DNA from: Tetrahymena elliotti 4EA
Taxonomy: Eukaryota; Ciliophora; Oligohymenophorea; Hymenostomatida; Tetrahymenidae
Reading direction: 5' to 3'
Assembly (NCBI GenBank): GCA_000231825.2
Contig: JH720347.1
Location: 446,448-510,447 of the forward strand
Length of the DNA stretch: 64,000 nt
Within the stretch, counting starts at the first letter, position 1, and every line of letters begins with the position of its first letter. The translations under genes and the position numbers were made by a program. Below, in pieces: positions 1-12,110 of the stretch. A model generated the notes under the pieces. That model saw only the letters and a program-made list of their open reading frames with translations, did not search any database and was not told where the DNA came from.

Positions 1-515
1 ACTTAGATTTTAAATAGGTAACAAAGCATAATTTTATGGTATCCAACAAGTTGAAATGACATAAATGAAATAGAGCAAATCAGGATAATTAAAAATCAAA
101 AAATTTGAATTTCATATAATCTGTTTTCAGTTTGGTTAGTAAGAAATAGATGACTCAACTAGAAGAGCCACTTGAATTAAATTAAAAAACCAAAAATAAT
201 ATGGTACAATATTATATTCAATTATATTTTAAAGACTAAATTTGGAATAAATTATTTATTTATTTTCTACTTTAATATTTGTTTATAAATTCTTATCGGA
301 ATTTAATCCATATAGAAAATTCATTCAAACGCTTTTTCCTTTTAAATTTCTTTTGTAAACCTATTTTTCAGTTTTGCTTTTTCTTTTAAATTTGAAATAT
401 TTTCTTTCTAAAATTTTTTATTCGTGAAATTTGGGAAAATTTAAATCTTGTAGAGCCAATAAAATATTTTTTTTGCAAAGTTTAAACTTGAGCATAATTG
501 AAGAAAAGCAATAAA

Positions 516-565
516 CTAATTATTAACTTATATGTTTATTCTAATTATTAACTTATATGTTTATT
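516..565. repeat. Perfect 25-bp tandem duplication
   Basis: Positions 516-540 and 541-565 are identical 25-base copies starting CTAATTATTAACTTATATG. Nothing else in the window matches. It is probably a recent slippage or local duplication in intergenic DNA. Confidence 0.9.
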
Positions 566-838
566 ATGAAATTTATTCTAAATAGAAATTATTAATATGA
601 AATAGAATAGAAAAAATATTTGTCAAATTTATTTTAAAATAGATTCTAAAAAGTATTTTTAACCCCTAAATTGTGATTGTAAATCTGATTAAAACTTAAT
701 CTTTGAATTTATTTAAAAAGCTACCCAAATGATTAGCAAATAACTTTTCAAATTGCTTATCATAGATTTTAATAATTTTAAGTATTTAATTCAATAAAAT
801 AGTAATAATTTTATTTATTTTAAATTTTAAGTCCTTCT

Positions 839-859
839 GTAGAGTAGTTAGTGCTCTAC
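839..859. other. Short hairpin followed by a T run
   Basis: GTAGAG (839-844) pairs with CTCTAC (854-859) across a 9-base loop, and five T residues follow. The shape resembles a simple terminator, but no gene ends next to it. It may be chance in A+T-rich DNA. Confidence 0.3.
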
Positions 860-1753
860 TTTTTGATATTTAATTACATTTATTTTTTGTAAATCAATTT
901 GTAAAATTAGAAATGTAAAGCATGTTATGGTGTTGTAAATTACTTTTGTAAATTCAAAAAATGTGAAAAGAAAATTTTTAATTTTGAAATTTATCATTAA
1001 AGATAATTGTTATTTACTAATTATTTCTAATTGTCTTTAAATTTAAAAATGATTTTAAACTCTTTATTTAAAAACTTATTTTTTATTCAATAAACACATA
1101 TTTTAAGTTTTAGTGAGATAAAAATTAAATAATTTGTGATATGTATCTAATAAATTTGAATTTAATTTAAAAATAGAATTAAATTTTTATTTGTTGTAAA
1201 TAATTGATTATAAAAATGAAATATGAGTTTTACATCTGCTCAGGTGTTCAATCAATCATTTATTTAAAATACATTGAAAAAGACTTAAATTTGAAATTTA
1301 TAATAAAACTAAGAGATGTATGTACGATTGAAAATGAAAATTTAAAAGTTCAAAAAAAGTTGTAGGGAAAAGTGTGGGAAGATTAGTTTTTTAATTAATT
1401 GATTTGTGCTCAATTGAAATTTAAAAAATAAAATCAAAAAAGGCTAATAATTAATAAAATATAAATAAATAAGAAGCAATCGAATAGTAATAAATTTGCA
1501 TTATAATAATTAAGAACTTGGTTAATTAGTAAAAACAATCAAATATTGAAATCAATTCTCTTGTTTTCTCTTGATATTAATTGAAATAATAAAGATAAAT
1601 TAAATAGAAAAAAAAAATTTGATTGAATTATATAGCCAAATAAAAAAAAATAGAACATTTTAAGAAAACAAATAGAAGTACATAGAGACAAAAGAAAAAG
1701 GCTCATAAGAATAATTATCTGCAATACAGTTTAAGATTAGTTGATAAATAAAT

Positions 1754-4700
1754 ATGGAAAAATTAGAAGTTTTAGGAAGTATGCCTCAAGCTCGTTTTGG
1801 GCACACAATTACCTTCATATCAAAAGGAAAAGCTATTTTATTCGGAGGTGCTACTGGCGACACAGGAAGATTCTCAATAACTGGAGAAACATATTCATTT
1901 GACGTGCAAACTAGAATTTGGAAAAAGATAGATAGTAAATATTATGCTCTAATTTTTTTTGTTTCCATGCATCTTTGCTGTGCTGACTGCTTCATCTAAT
2001 ATACTTTATGGATTAACTCTCACTTCCTTTAAGATGTTAAAATTTAGGTTAGAATTAAAAATACTAAAACAATTTGCAGAAGTATTACAAAATCCATTAA
2101 AATTCAAAATATCTCAATATCAAATGAATGGAAGAAGCTATTTTGACTATTAGCTTCTTTGAAGTATATAAATTGAGCTATATCAATTGAATTTAAATTT
2201 ATAGCGGAGAATCCAGTAAGTTTTATTATGAAAATAATAATTGATGAAAAGAGTTCAGCAAATTTAGAGTATAGAGGTGCATGGAAAAATAATAAACAAA
2301 AAAACGATGAATTAATTTTATGTAACTAATAAAAATAGCTACCGGTGCTTAGCCTTCTCCTAGAGCAGCTCACGCAGCAGTAGCAGTTGAAATAAATTAA
2401 ATAGTAGTCTATGGTGGTGCAACTGGAGGTAATAATAAAATTCAAGTTATATTTAGAAAGCTAAGAAGGAAACAATAAAAAAACAATATTAGTATTTTTA
2501 CTCTAAAATAATACCAATTCTAAAATAGTAATAAACCTATTTATCTAATGATATATTGGTTCATAAACAATTTAGAAACCACAAAAAGGATAACATTTGA
2601 AAGCAAGAAAGAAAGTCTGTTTAATGAAAAATAATTTCAATCAATACCAAAAACAATACAAAATGAACATTTTCTAAACAGCGAATAATTTTTTTCATAA
2701 TATTCTGAATATGCTTTCTTGCTTATCAAATTTATTCTATTAAAATAAATTATCAACTAAGCTTTCTCTTCCTTAGGTTTTGTTGTTTCTTCTTCTTTTC
2801 AATTTTTTATTTTTTGAAGACGCCCTTCACCGTTGGAATAAGCGAGTGAGAGTTGAGGCAGTGTTTTGATTTTACTATTTTCTTAATTTTATTAGGCAGT
2901 AATGGATATTCTTTAACCTTACCTTCTTTTGAAACATTTCAAACATGCAATTCAACAACTCACAAAACACATTCAATCAACTAATTAGCCACTTATAAGT
3001 TAGTTATTTCTCATCGTCTTCAACAACTAAACCAAGCAAGCAATCAACTAATAAAACCTGAGCTTGAGATTAAATTATCAAAGAAAATATGTTGAAAGAT
3101 AAAAAAGATTGAATAACATCAAACCAACGATTGACTGTTCAAAGAATGCATACTTACTGTGTTGAGAAAAAGATAGTTGATCGAAGAAAGAAAGAATGAA
3201 TGAGCGAAAGAATAAAACAAATAGCTTATGAATGGAGATGAAGATGATGATGACTAGATTATGTTTTTTTATAAAATTAAAAACAATAGGAAAAATTGAC
3301 ACTTTAGGGGCCTGTTTCTAACTTTCTTAAATTATTTTTGAAAATTTTTTAAAATGATTGATTACTTATTATCAAATAGAGTATTTTAAAAGTGCTTTGA
3401 AGCAAATAAATATTTTAATATATATCAAAAAAAAATAAATAGGTCTACAAAATAACATAACATTAAACAACGATCAAAGGTTAGTTTCTACTTAAAAAAT
3501 AACAAACAAATTTACAAAAAAACTTTTTCAAAAAATTTAATATTTCTTTTAAAATTATATTAACTATTTTTTTCATATCATCATCTTCATCGTCATCCTG
3601 AAGCTAAACAATTTTATTCTTTTTTAAATAATTTAATTTAATCATAGTTTGTTGAATTGCATTCCAATAAATACCAAATAATTTTTTACAAAATTTTCAG
3701 AATTAACACAAGAATTATTATTCAACTTTTGATTAATTTCTTTTCTTTTTATTTTAGGTGGAAGTTTAGCTTCAGATGATTTGTACTTACTAGATTTACG
3801 TGGCTCAGATGACACTGGTTTATGGACTATTGTTCCTGTTGTTGGTTAAACACCTGGAAGACGTTATGGTCATACAATTACATACACTAAACCCTACTTG
3901 GTTGTTTTTGGTGGTAACACTGGATAAGAGCCTGTTAATGATTGCTGGTTTTTGAATGTAGAGAAAAGTCCTTTCAACTGGGCAAAGATAGATAGTAGTA
4001 AGTAAGAAAACCCTAGAGTCCGTGTCTATCATAGTGCTTCTCTTTGTTAATAAGGTAGTGCAAATGGTATGGTTGTTATTTTTGGTGGTCGTTCTAATGA
4101 TCAATCTGCTTTAAGTGATACATGGGGTTTGCGTCGTCACCGTGATGGTAGATGGGATTGGGTACGTGCTCCTTCCAAAGGTGATAAGGACTAGCCAACT
4201 GGTCGTTACTAACATTCTTCTGCATTCTTAGGAAAACTTCTTTTGATTATCGGTGGTCGTACTAACAATGTTGGAGAACACTTAGGAATGGAAGTCTATG
4301 ATACTGAAACTTCAGAATGGTTACGTTTCAACTCCCTCTAACGTTTCCGTCATGGTTCATGGATCGTAGATAACAATGTTTATGTTTATGGAGGTTTTGA
4401 ACTTGAGTCTCCCAACATTCCTACTGATTAAATAACTCGTATTAACTTACTTAAAATTTTCTAATCTAATAGTGATCTCACCAATAAAGTGATCTAGTTC
4501 ACCAGCAGTGGCAATAACAGTACTCTTCCATCTTAGCCTCATTCGTAAATTCTTTTTTTAAAAATAATTTAATCTGATTATAATTTTACAAAAAATTAGT
4601 CCTATTTCTCCTAGCTTAAGTGATTCCAGTACTAGTGCTAACTCAAATAATACATCTATAAGATCAGGATTCAATACACCCAATACCTAACCTTCTCTCT

Positions 4701-6187
4701 CAGGTCCTGTATCTCCAGTTCTTATGGGACAATAAATTCCTGCAGGAACTTATACTATGGGAGGAATATAAAACCCTAATAAACCCAACAGCTTGGCTCC
4801 TATGAAGTAGCCTACCCTTGGAGGAGGATAGATTTAAAGCAAGCCTTTAACATTCCTTCCTGCATTATAAGCTGATGAAACTAACAAAATGTCAGACATG
4901 AAGAAAAAAGGAAAAGTGAATAACATGATTAGCTACCCAAATAATGGTATTTATAAGAACCCTGTTGACTCAAGTGCCATTCATCACTAATTCATATAGC
5001 ACTTACTCTAACCTAAAATGTTCATCAATCTTCCTGAAAATGTTATTTTCAGATTCACTTCTGCCTAAATTATTGAATTATGTGATAGGGCTGAAGACAT
5101 TATTCGTTAGCAACCTATGGTGCTTAGAGGTAATTAAATTATATCATTTTATTCTTCTTTTAAGATTGATTAAAAAATAATACAGTGAGAGCACCTTTGA
5201 AAATATTTGGTGATATCCATGGCTAATATAGTGATTTGATGAGATTCTTTGATTTATGGGGATCTCCTTGTGAAAATGGTTAAGATGGAGATATTGAAAG
5301 CTTTGATTATCTTTTCTTAGGTGATTTTGTTGATAGAGGTTCTCATTCTCTTGAAACTATTTGTCTTCTTCTTGCTCTTAAGGTTAAATATCCCAACTAA
5401 ATACATCTTATTCGTGGTAATCATGAAGACAAGTGGATTAATAATGGGTAAAATTATTATTTAAACCTAATAATTATAACTATTAATAACTTAATTTCTC
5501 AATTAATTTAATAGATTCGGTTTTAGTGATGAATGCAACCACAGATTAGGAGAAGATCCAAGTGATGATGATTCAGTTTTTAACAGAGTTAATAGACTTT
5601 TTGAATGGTTACCTCTTGCTACTATTATTGAAGATAAAATTATTTGTTTGCATGGTGGTATTGGTAGTTCATTACACTATGTTCATGAAATAGAAAACCT
5701 TTAACGTCCTCTTGAAGTAATCCATGAAGTCAATACTGCTGATTAACAATTAGTTGTTGATATTCTATGGTCTGATCCTACTGAATCAGATTAGGAATTA
5801 GGTATCCATCCTAATAGTATCAGAGATCCTGTGGGTTCAGGTAATATAGTTAAGTTTGGTCCTGATAGAGTAAACCAATTCTTGTAAACCAATAACTTGA
5901 GTATGATTATTCGTGCTCATGAATGTGTTATGGATGGTTTTGAGCGTTTTGCAGGTGGTAAATTGATTACTGTATTTAGTGCAACTGATTATTGTGGTAG
6001 ACATAAAAACGCAGGTGCTGTACTTATTCTCAGAAATAACTTTGAAATTATTCCTAAACTTATCTATCCATCTGAAGCTGCTCAACAACATTACTGGATT
6101 GAAGATGATGAAGCTTTAAAGAAGAGACCACCTACTCCTCCTAGATGGGTTAATAATAATAATAACATCAGAAAATCTTACGATTGA
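1754..6187 (+). CDS. Kelch-repeat Ser/Thr protein phosphatase (PPKL / BSU1 type)
   Basis: Predicted 840-residue phosphatase of the PPP family with an N-terminal kelch propeller, the plant BSU1/BSL and alveolate PPKL architecture. Six exons: 1754-1934, 2339-2428, 3758-4544, 4600-5129, 5186-5447, 5515-6187; their lengths sum to whole codons. Residues 1 to about 360 carry kelch blades with repeated GG pairs ([40 protein letters not shown]). A Ser/Pro/Gly-rich linker follows, then the phosphatase domain from about residue 490 with GDIHGQ, GDFVDRG, RGNHED, LHGGI and, near the C-terminus, [11 protein letters not shown]. All metal-binding and catalytic motifs are present, so the enzyme should be active. 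Kelch and catalytic halves are in one frame, so this is a true fusion. Intron 2 is 1,329 nt, far longer than the others. Family placement is from motifs only. Confidence 0.95.
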
Positions 6188-7849
6188 GAAACCTGATGTT
6201 TTAATTATCCATTTATCCATCATCCATTCTTCAATTTTTCTTTAAACTTAACTTTTGGCACTTCAAAATATCTTTCATTAATTAATACTTTTAATTATCA
6301 CAAAACAATTTAATATAAAAATTTCATTTAATATAAATCCTTTTCCGATAAATATAATCCTCCTTTTATGAAGGCGCATCATTTACCAACCCACAAATAT
6401 ACATAAAACATACTCTATCTACCTTCTATCTGCTCATAAACCCTTAATTAAAATAGACAAAACTAGTACTTATATTAAATAAAAGAAAGAGAACAATAAT
6501 ACAAGAGAGGCTGAAATAATCTAAATAAATATTTAATTCAATGAGAGGGTTAAGAATAACTAAACTAATAAATATATTAAAGTGATTATAAATTTTTAAT
6601 AAATTGAGTTAACTTTATTTTATCTGTTGTTTTGTTTTTTTAAATTTGTATTCTATCTATTATATTTGAGTGAAAAGGATATTCCTATAATCAATGTTAA
6701 AAATGTTTAAATTATTATCTCTCTTTTCCTTCATCTACAATATACATATTTATCTAAATAAATTTTTAACAAAATTCCTCCAAAAGTTTTAATTTTTATT
6801 TAAAAGAATATGTTTGATTTTATTTATTCACCCTATCATATTGTTTTGTTTTTTAGTTTTGTTTTCTATTTCAAATATTTCATTGAAAAGGATTTTCTAA
6901 AAAAAATATTGAACATGTATGAGCCAATGATCTTTCTTTGAGTGTTTTATTGAAAATTTTTTCTTTTACAAAATATTTTGAATTTAGTTACTCTAAATGT
7001 CTTAATTCTTATTTAAAATTATTGTATTGAATGGGTTTCTTAATCAAAAATCAATTAAAAAACATATTTTTTATAGTGACAAAATATTTCTTTTTAAATT
7101 TTTATTTGAGTAATTCTCACATTTGAGTTATTTTTTCACAAAATTCCTTTAGAAATAAAAATTTTTTGTTTTAAAAAACAGCTGGATATATTGTTTTTTA
7201 AAAAATTCATTTTATGAATTAGTTTTTTAAGAGAAATAATATTCTGAAATTGTTGTTTATTTATTCTTAAGAATCTTTTTGCTAACTATCTCTAGATTTA
7301 TTTTAAGTATGAATGAGTTATCCATAATAATTAGTATTTTTTATTTAAAAAATATTGAAGTTAGATATATTAAATATATCATAATATCAATTAAAATCTA
7401 TTAAATTTAGTTTTAAATATCATAAAATATAAATTGAAAGTTAAGAGTGTAATTTAAGATACTTTACCAATTACAAAATTAATATGCTAATTTATTATTA
7501 ATTCTTAAGGATAAATGATGCAGTGCTATTTCTAGAAATATTCTTAATTAATTTGATTGAAGGTTTTATCCAAATTAGTTAATAGTAAAGAAAATGATTG
7601 TTTGATAATTTTTTATTTTTAGTGAGTTAAAGAAAATGGTAACACATATAAAAAAGGATTAAATTACCTTTACAAAATTATTTTGAAGGTAATTTCTTAG
7701 GGCAATTAAATGAGCTAAGCTTGTTTTAAAGGAAAATAAAATATTAACTAAGTTAGACTTTTTTTCTTGATGTCAATTTTAGTAATTATTTGCTTAAAGT
7801 AGTGTAATTAGGGGTCTGAAATTTTATTTTTCAGAAATTATTCTTTTAG
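6188..7849. other. A+T-rich intergenic region
   Basis: This is the 3' flank of the kelch-phosphatase gene and upstream DNA of the duplicated thioredoxin block. It is extremely A+T rich with frequent TGA triplets, and I see no gene, RNA or repeat in it. Confidence 0.6.
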
Positions 7850-8111
7850 TTTTCGAAAAATCAATGTTGTTTTTATCTATTTTATGCAAGGAGAGCAAAT
7901 GATTGATGTAAATTTTTTCTAAATTAAAGTCAGTGTATATGTAAGAAGGTTGTTTGGAAAATAAATAAAAAAAAATAAATAAAGAAAGAAAATTTCTAGA
8001 ATTTAATTACTTCAATAAAAAAGCAAATAAAGTTATCACTCCAAAAAAATAAATTATCTTAAAAATTAAACTTTGTTAAAAAACTTTAAAAAAAAAACTC
8101 TTAAAAATAAA

Positions 8112-8497
8112 ATGTCTTATACTGAAATCACTAGCGTTTAGTAATTCAATGATATCATCAATTAAAACGAATATGTTATAGTTGATTTCTATGCTTCTTG
8201 GTGTGGACCCTGCAAAACCTTAGCTGCCGAATTCGATGGTATTAAGTCTAAATTCCCTTAACTTACTATTGTTAAGATTAACATTGACGAAGAAACATTA
8301 GAATCTATTGTTGAATCACATAATGTTTCTTCTCTCCCTAATGTATTCCTTTACCGCAATAAGGCTGTTGCTGAATGTAATTTATTAAAAATTTAGTTTT
8401 AAATGTTGAAATTATAATTTTTCTATTTTAAAAAACAGCATTCATTGGTAACAACAAAGATAGTCTCTGGAAAATGGCCGAAAAATCTGTCAGTTGA
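8112..8497 (+). CDS. Thioredoxin, classical CGPC active site
   Basis: A 107-residue protein in two exons (8112-8376, 8439-8497) separated by a 62-nt GT-AG intron. The core shows [15 protein letters not shown] with the classical redox pair Cys-Gly-Pro-Cys near residue 30, and later [10 protein letters not shown] with the cis-proline loop. Length and order fit a cytosolic single-domain thioredoxin, which reduces disulfides with electrons from thioredoxin reductase. There is no signal peptide. It is the first of two thioredoxin genes in a direct duplication; the other copy (10892-11278) has a changed active site. The intron is at the same codon in both copies. Confidence 0.95.
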
Positions 8498-9384
8498 TTG
8501 AAAAAGTTTGGCATTTTAAGAAATTACATATTAGTTTCATAACATACTGCAAAAGACTTTATAAAACACAGATTTTGCATAAAATTCAAAGTCATCCCTC
8601 TTTTTATTTGGATATTTTTATTGTAATTGTATAGCCCATAATATTTTAAATGTAATGTAATCCATTTCTAATTTATCTTTATAGATATCAATTAAGTACA
8701 TCAATCTTTCATTTTCTAAAATTTAAATATTTATGTCTTTTAATATGCTAATAAATATAACTTTGAGATAATTTGATGGAAATAAAAAAAACCATAAATA
8801 ATTTTATTGTTTTAGTCTCTTTGTCTTTCAATTTAAAAAAAATTCATTCAAACAAAATTGAAAGGATTGATTACCTTATTGAGGAAAAATAATGAAATGT
8901 GATTCTTTTGATAAATTATATTTCGCTTTAGAAAGAATTTTAAAACAAAATTAAAAAAGATTTTTCTATTTTTTTTGATTCAAAAAATATTTTAAAATTA
9001 ATTTTAATTTTCCAAACAATTTTCTTTTTTTTACCTACTATTAGGATTTTAATTACTTTTAAAATAATTATGATTAAATAAGAAGTTGTTTTATAAAACA
9101 ATTCATGAGTGATTATAAAAAAATAAATTTTGAAGACTAAAGATAATTAATCAAGAAACTTTCTCTTTATCTAAAATTTTTTAATTTAATTTTATAATCT
9201 GTTATAATTTAGGATTTTTTTGATGAATAACTACTGATGCATTTATTATATTGTTTGTCAAGCAGTTTCTTTTATTGATTTATATAAATAATTTTTGATT
9301 ATTCAATAATTAAGATTCAAAGGATAAACTCAAATTTAATTTTCAGGCTAAATTAAAAAAGTTACTACTTTCAGTACATAAAAA

Positions 9385-10408
9385 ATGAATCATAGAAACC
9401 CAATTTTAAAAAATCTTTAAAAGATAGGAGAAAGGAATGTTACTCGTAGCTAAAAGACTTCAATTGTAGAAGCAGAGAAATATTTAGCAGAAAATAAAAT
9501 AGAAGAAATGTTTAATGTAAATAAAAAATTAAGAATTTTGAAAAAATGGCTTTTAAAGATGTTTATCAATTAGAATAAGTTTTTCAAAAAAGTAATGAAT
9601 GTATTTATCAATATAGGAAATGCTTGCCTAAGTTATATAGAATAGACCAAAGGATGTAAAAAAGTTTTTAAGAGAACAACTTGAATTGTAAATCAAGCTA
9701 TAAGGAGATAATTATTACTTTACTAAATAAGATATTGAGGCAATATTTTTGAATTATGATTTTTTTAGTAAGACAAAGTCCCTTATACAATGCTTGCTTA
9801 AGGTATTTTAATCTATTGATTCTATTTCAAATTTATTTTAAATAAATAAGCTTTTTTTTGAATTTATTATTGAATTATATATAGCTCTCGGTTAAGTTGG
9901 TGTAGAATAAGGTGTTAAAGAATTTCTTGAAAGATATCCTCAATATGAGGCATAAAAATATATTGTAAAAGAATAATTCATCATGATCATGACAGATGAG
10001 TATTGTGAGAGACTTAAAGTAAACTAGAAAATTTTTTGAATAGATTCTTCTTGAATTAAATAAAATGATAAAAAAAAATGAAATTTTATTATTAGAATAA
10101 TATTAAGCTACCAATATACTTATTAATAAAAATTAGAAATAAAAAAGAAAATCGAAGATGCCTAATTTAAGCTATCGCTTCTGATACTTTTGTAAATGAT
10201 ATTTTAATTTATTGTGACTTAGAGTTAAAAAATCCATTTGGTAAAGAGCTTTATGGTTGCATGAAAAAAGAATTCTTGATTATATGATTAAAAATCCTGA
10301 ATTATGTGTTTTAGAGTAATTCACTTAAACTCTTAGTCCAGATTTAACAGAAATATAAATGAGACTCATTTTGAATGCAACAGGAATTGAATTCATGGAG
10401 AGAGGTTA
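9385..10408 (+). pseudogene. Truncated pseudogene of the RIIa-TPR protein
   Basis: This is a near copy of the 5' half of the intact gene at 12111-13822, starting from the equivalent ATG and keeping the same exon and intron order. It is broken in several ways. One T is missing from a T run near 9762, shifting the frame. Bases are lost near 10160, where the intact gene encodes DAYTIQ. Two extra A residues appear in an A run near 10265. All similarity ends at 10408, so the entire TPR array is absent. No complete product can be made. A short transcript covering only the docking domain cannot be excluded but is unlikely. Confidence 0.9.
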
Positions 10409-10635
10409 TTTGGTTAGATCCGTTGAGTTAGAATTTTTCTATAAAAAATTTTATTAGGATTTTTCAATATATTTAAAATTTAGGATATTACTTAAAATGA
10501 ATATTTAGGATTTTTCAATAAATTTAATAAATAGGATTTTGTGAATAGTAAATACTTGAAAAAAATAAAAAAATTCTATGGTTTGGTAGGATAATTTGGA
10601 AAATGATTGGATGTAAAAGAATTAAAAAATTTTTA
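10409..10635. other. Junction between the two duplication copies
   Basis: A+T-rich DNA between the broken end of copy 1 and the start of copy 2. It contains two nearby copies of a short motif, TAGGATTTTTCAATA (about 10456 and 10508). No gene is seen. Confidence 0.5.
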
Positions 10636-10891
10636 GTTTTAGAAAAATCAATGTGTATATTATATCTATTACGAGCAATTAAGAATAGAGTGAGAGCAAA
10701 TGTGATGTAAATTTTTACTAAATTAAAGTCAGTATATATGTAAGAAGGTTGTTTGGAAAATAAATAAAGAATATCTAGAATTTTATTACTTCAATAAAAA
10801 CAAATAAATCTATCACTCCAAAAAAAAATAAATTATCTTCAAAATTAAACTTTGATAAAAAACTTTAAAAAAAAAACCTCTAAAGAATAAA

Positions 10892-11278
10892 ATGTCTTCT
10901 ACTGAAATTACTAGCGTTGAACAATTCGAATATATCATCTATCAAAACTAATATGTTTTGATTCTTTTCTATGCTCCTTGGTGTGTTCCCTGCAGAAACT
11001 TAGCTCTGTAATTCGATGCTATTAAGTCTTCATTCCCTTAACTTGCTATTGTTAAGATTGACGTTGACGAAGAAGAATTATAATCTATTGTTCAATAACA
11101 TAGTGTTACTTCTCTCCCTTATACCTTCTTATACCACAATCAAAGAATTGCCGAATGTAATTTATTAAAAATTTAGTTTTCAATGTTGAAATTATAATTT
11201 TTCTATTTTTAAAAAATAGCATTCGTTGGTTACAGCACAGAAGCTCTCTGGGCATTGGCTTCAAGAGCTCAGAATTGA
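10892..11278 (+). CDS. Thioredoxin-like protein with variant CVPC active site
   Basis: A 107-residue paralogue of the thioredoxin at 8112, in two exons (10892-11156, 11220-11278) with a 63-nt intron at the identical position. Both active-site cysteines are kept, but the glycine between them is valine (LFYAPWCVPCRNLA). The acidic residue before the active-site strand (VDFYA in the paralogue) is lost (LILFYA). In classical thioredoxins the buried Asp and the Gly-Pro pair tune redox potential and proton transfer, so altered redox behaviour or client choice is inferred. The cis-proline loop (SLPYTF) is intact. The frame is open throughout, so this is a diverged gene and not a pseudogene. Confidence 0.9.
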
Positions 11279-12110
11279 TTAAAGGATATTATAATTATAA
11301 TTTTATAGACCATAATATTTTAAATATAATATAATCCAATTTCAATTTTCATTTAAGGATATCAATTAAGTCTATCAATCTTTCATTTTCTAAAATTTAA
11401 ATATATATATCTCTCTAATATGCTAATAAATATCACTTCGAACATGAAAATATAATCTGATGGAAATAAAAAAAATCATAAATAATTTTATTGTATTAAT
11501 ATTTTTATCTTTAAATTGATAAATTTTTTATACAAAAAATTGAAAGGATTGATTACATTAGTTTTGTAAAAATAAAGAAATGTGATTTTTTTTATAAATC
11601 ATTTAATATCTAAATTTTTATTTACTGGCAATCGAAATGAATTTTAAAGAAAATTAAAATAGATTTTTCTTTGTTTTTTAAGATAAATAAATTAAAATTA
11701 ATTTTCATTTCCCATATAAATTTATTTTTTACCTACTTTTAGGCTTTAAATTACTTTTAAAGTAATTATGATCAAATAAGAAGTTGTTTTATAAAACAAT
11801 TCATGAGTAACTATAAAAAAATAAATCTAAACTATGTCTTTTTATCTATAATTTTTTAATTTAATTTTAAGAAATTAAAATATTTAATTTTTTAATCTGT
11901 TTTAAATAAGTATTTATTTTGATGAATATCTTTGAATTTGATCATTAAAATTAATAACTACTAATGCATTTATTATATTGTTTGTCAAGCAGTTTCTTTT
12001 ATTGATTTTATATAAATAATTTTTGATTATTCAATAATTAAGATTCAAAAGTTAAACTCAAATTTAATTTTCAAGCTAAACTAAAAAAGTTACTACTTTC
12101 AGCACATAAA

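Larger units (their letters stand above)
1..1753. other. A+T-rich intergenic region
   Basis: No gene is supported here in either strand under the ciliate code. The region holds a perfect 25-bp tandem duplication (516-565) and a short hairpin at 839-859, whose 6-bp stem GTAGAG/CTCTAC is followed by a T run. The right-hand part must contain the promoter of the kelch-phosphatase gene, but no specific element can be named. Confidence 0.6.
7850..10408 (+). repeat. Segmental duplication, copy 1 (thioredoxin + broken TPR gene)
   Basis: This block matches 10636-13822 in order: the thioredoxin upstream region, both thioredoxin exons and the intron, the downstream spacer and the 5' part of the TPR gene. 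The offset is about 2.73-2.78 kb. Similarity stops abruptly inside the TPR reading frame near 10408, so copy 1 is 3' truncated. The two copies differ by substitutions and small indels in spacers and introns, so the duplication is not very recent. Confidence 0.9.
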
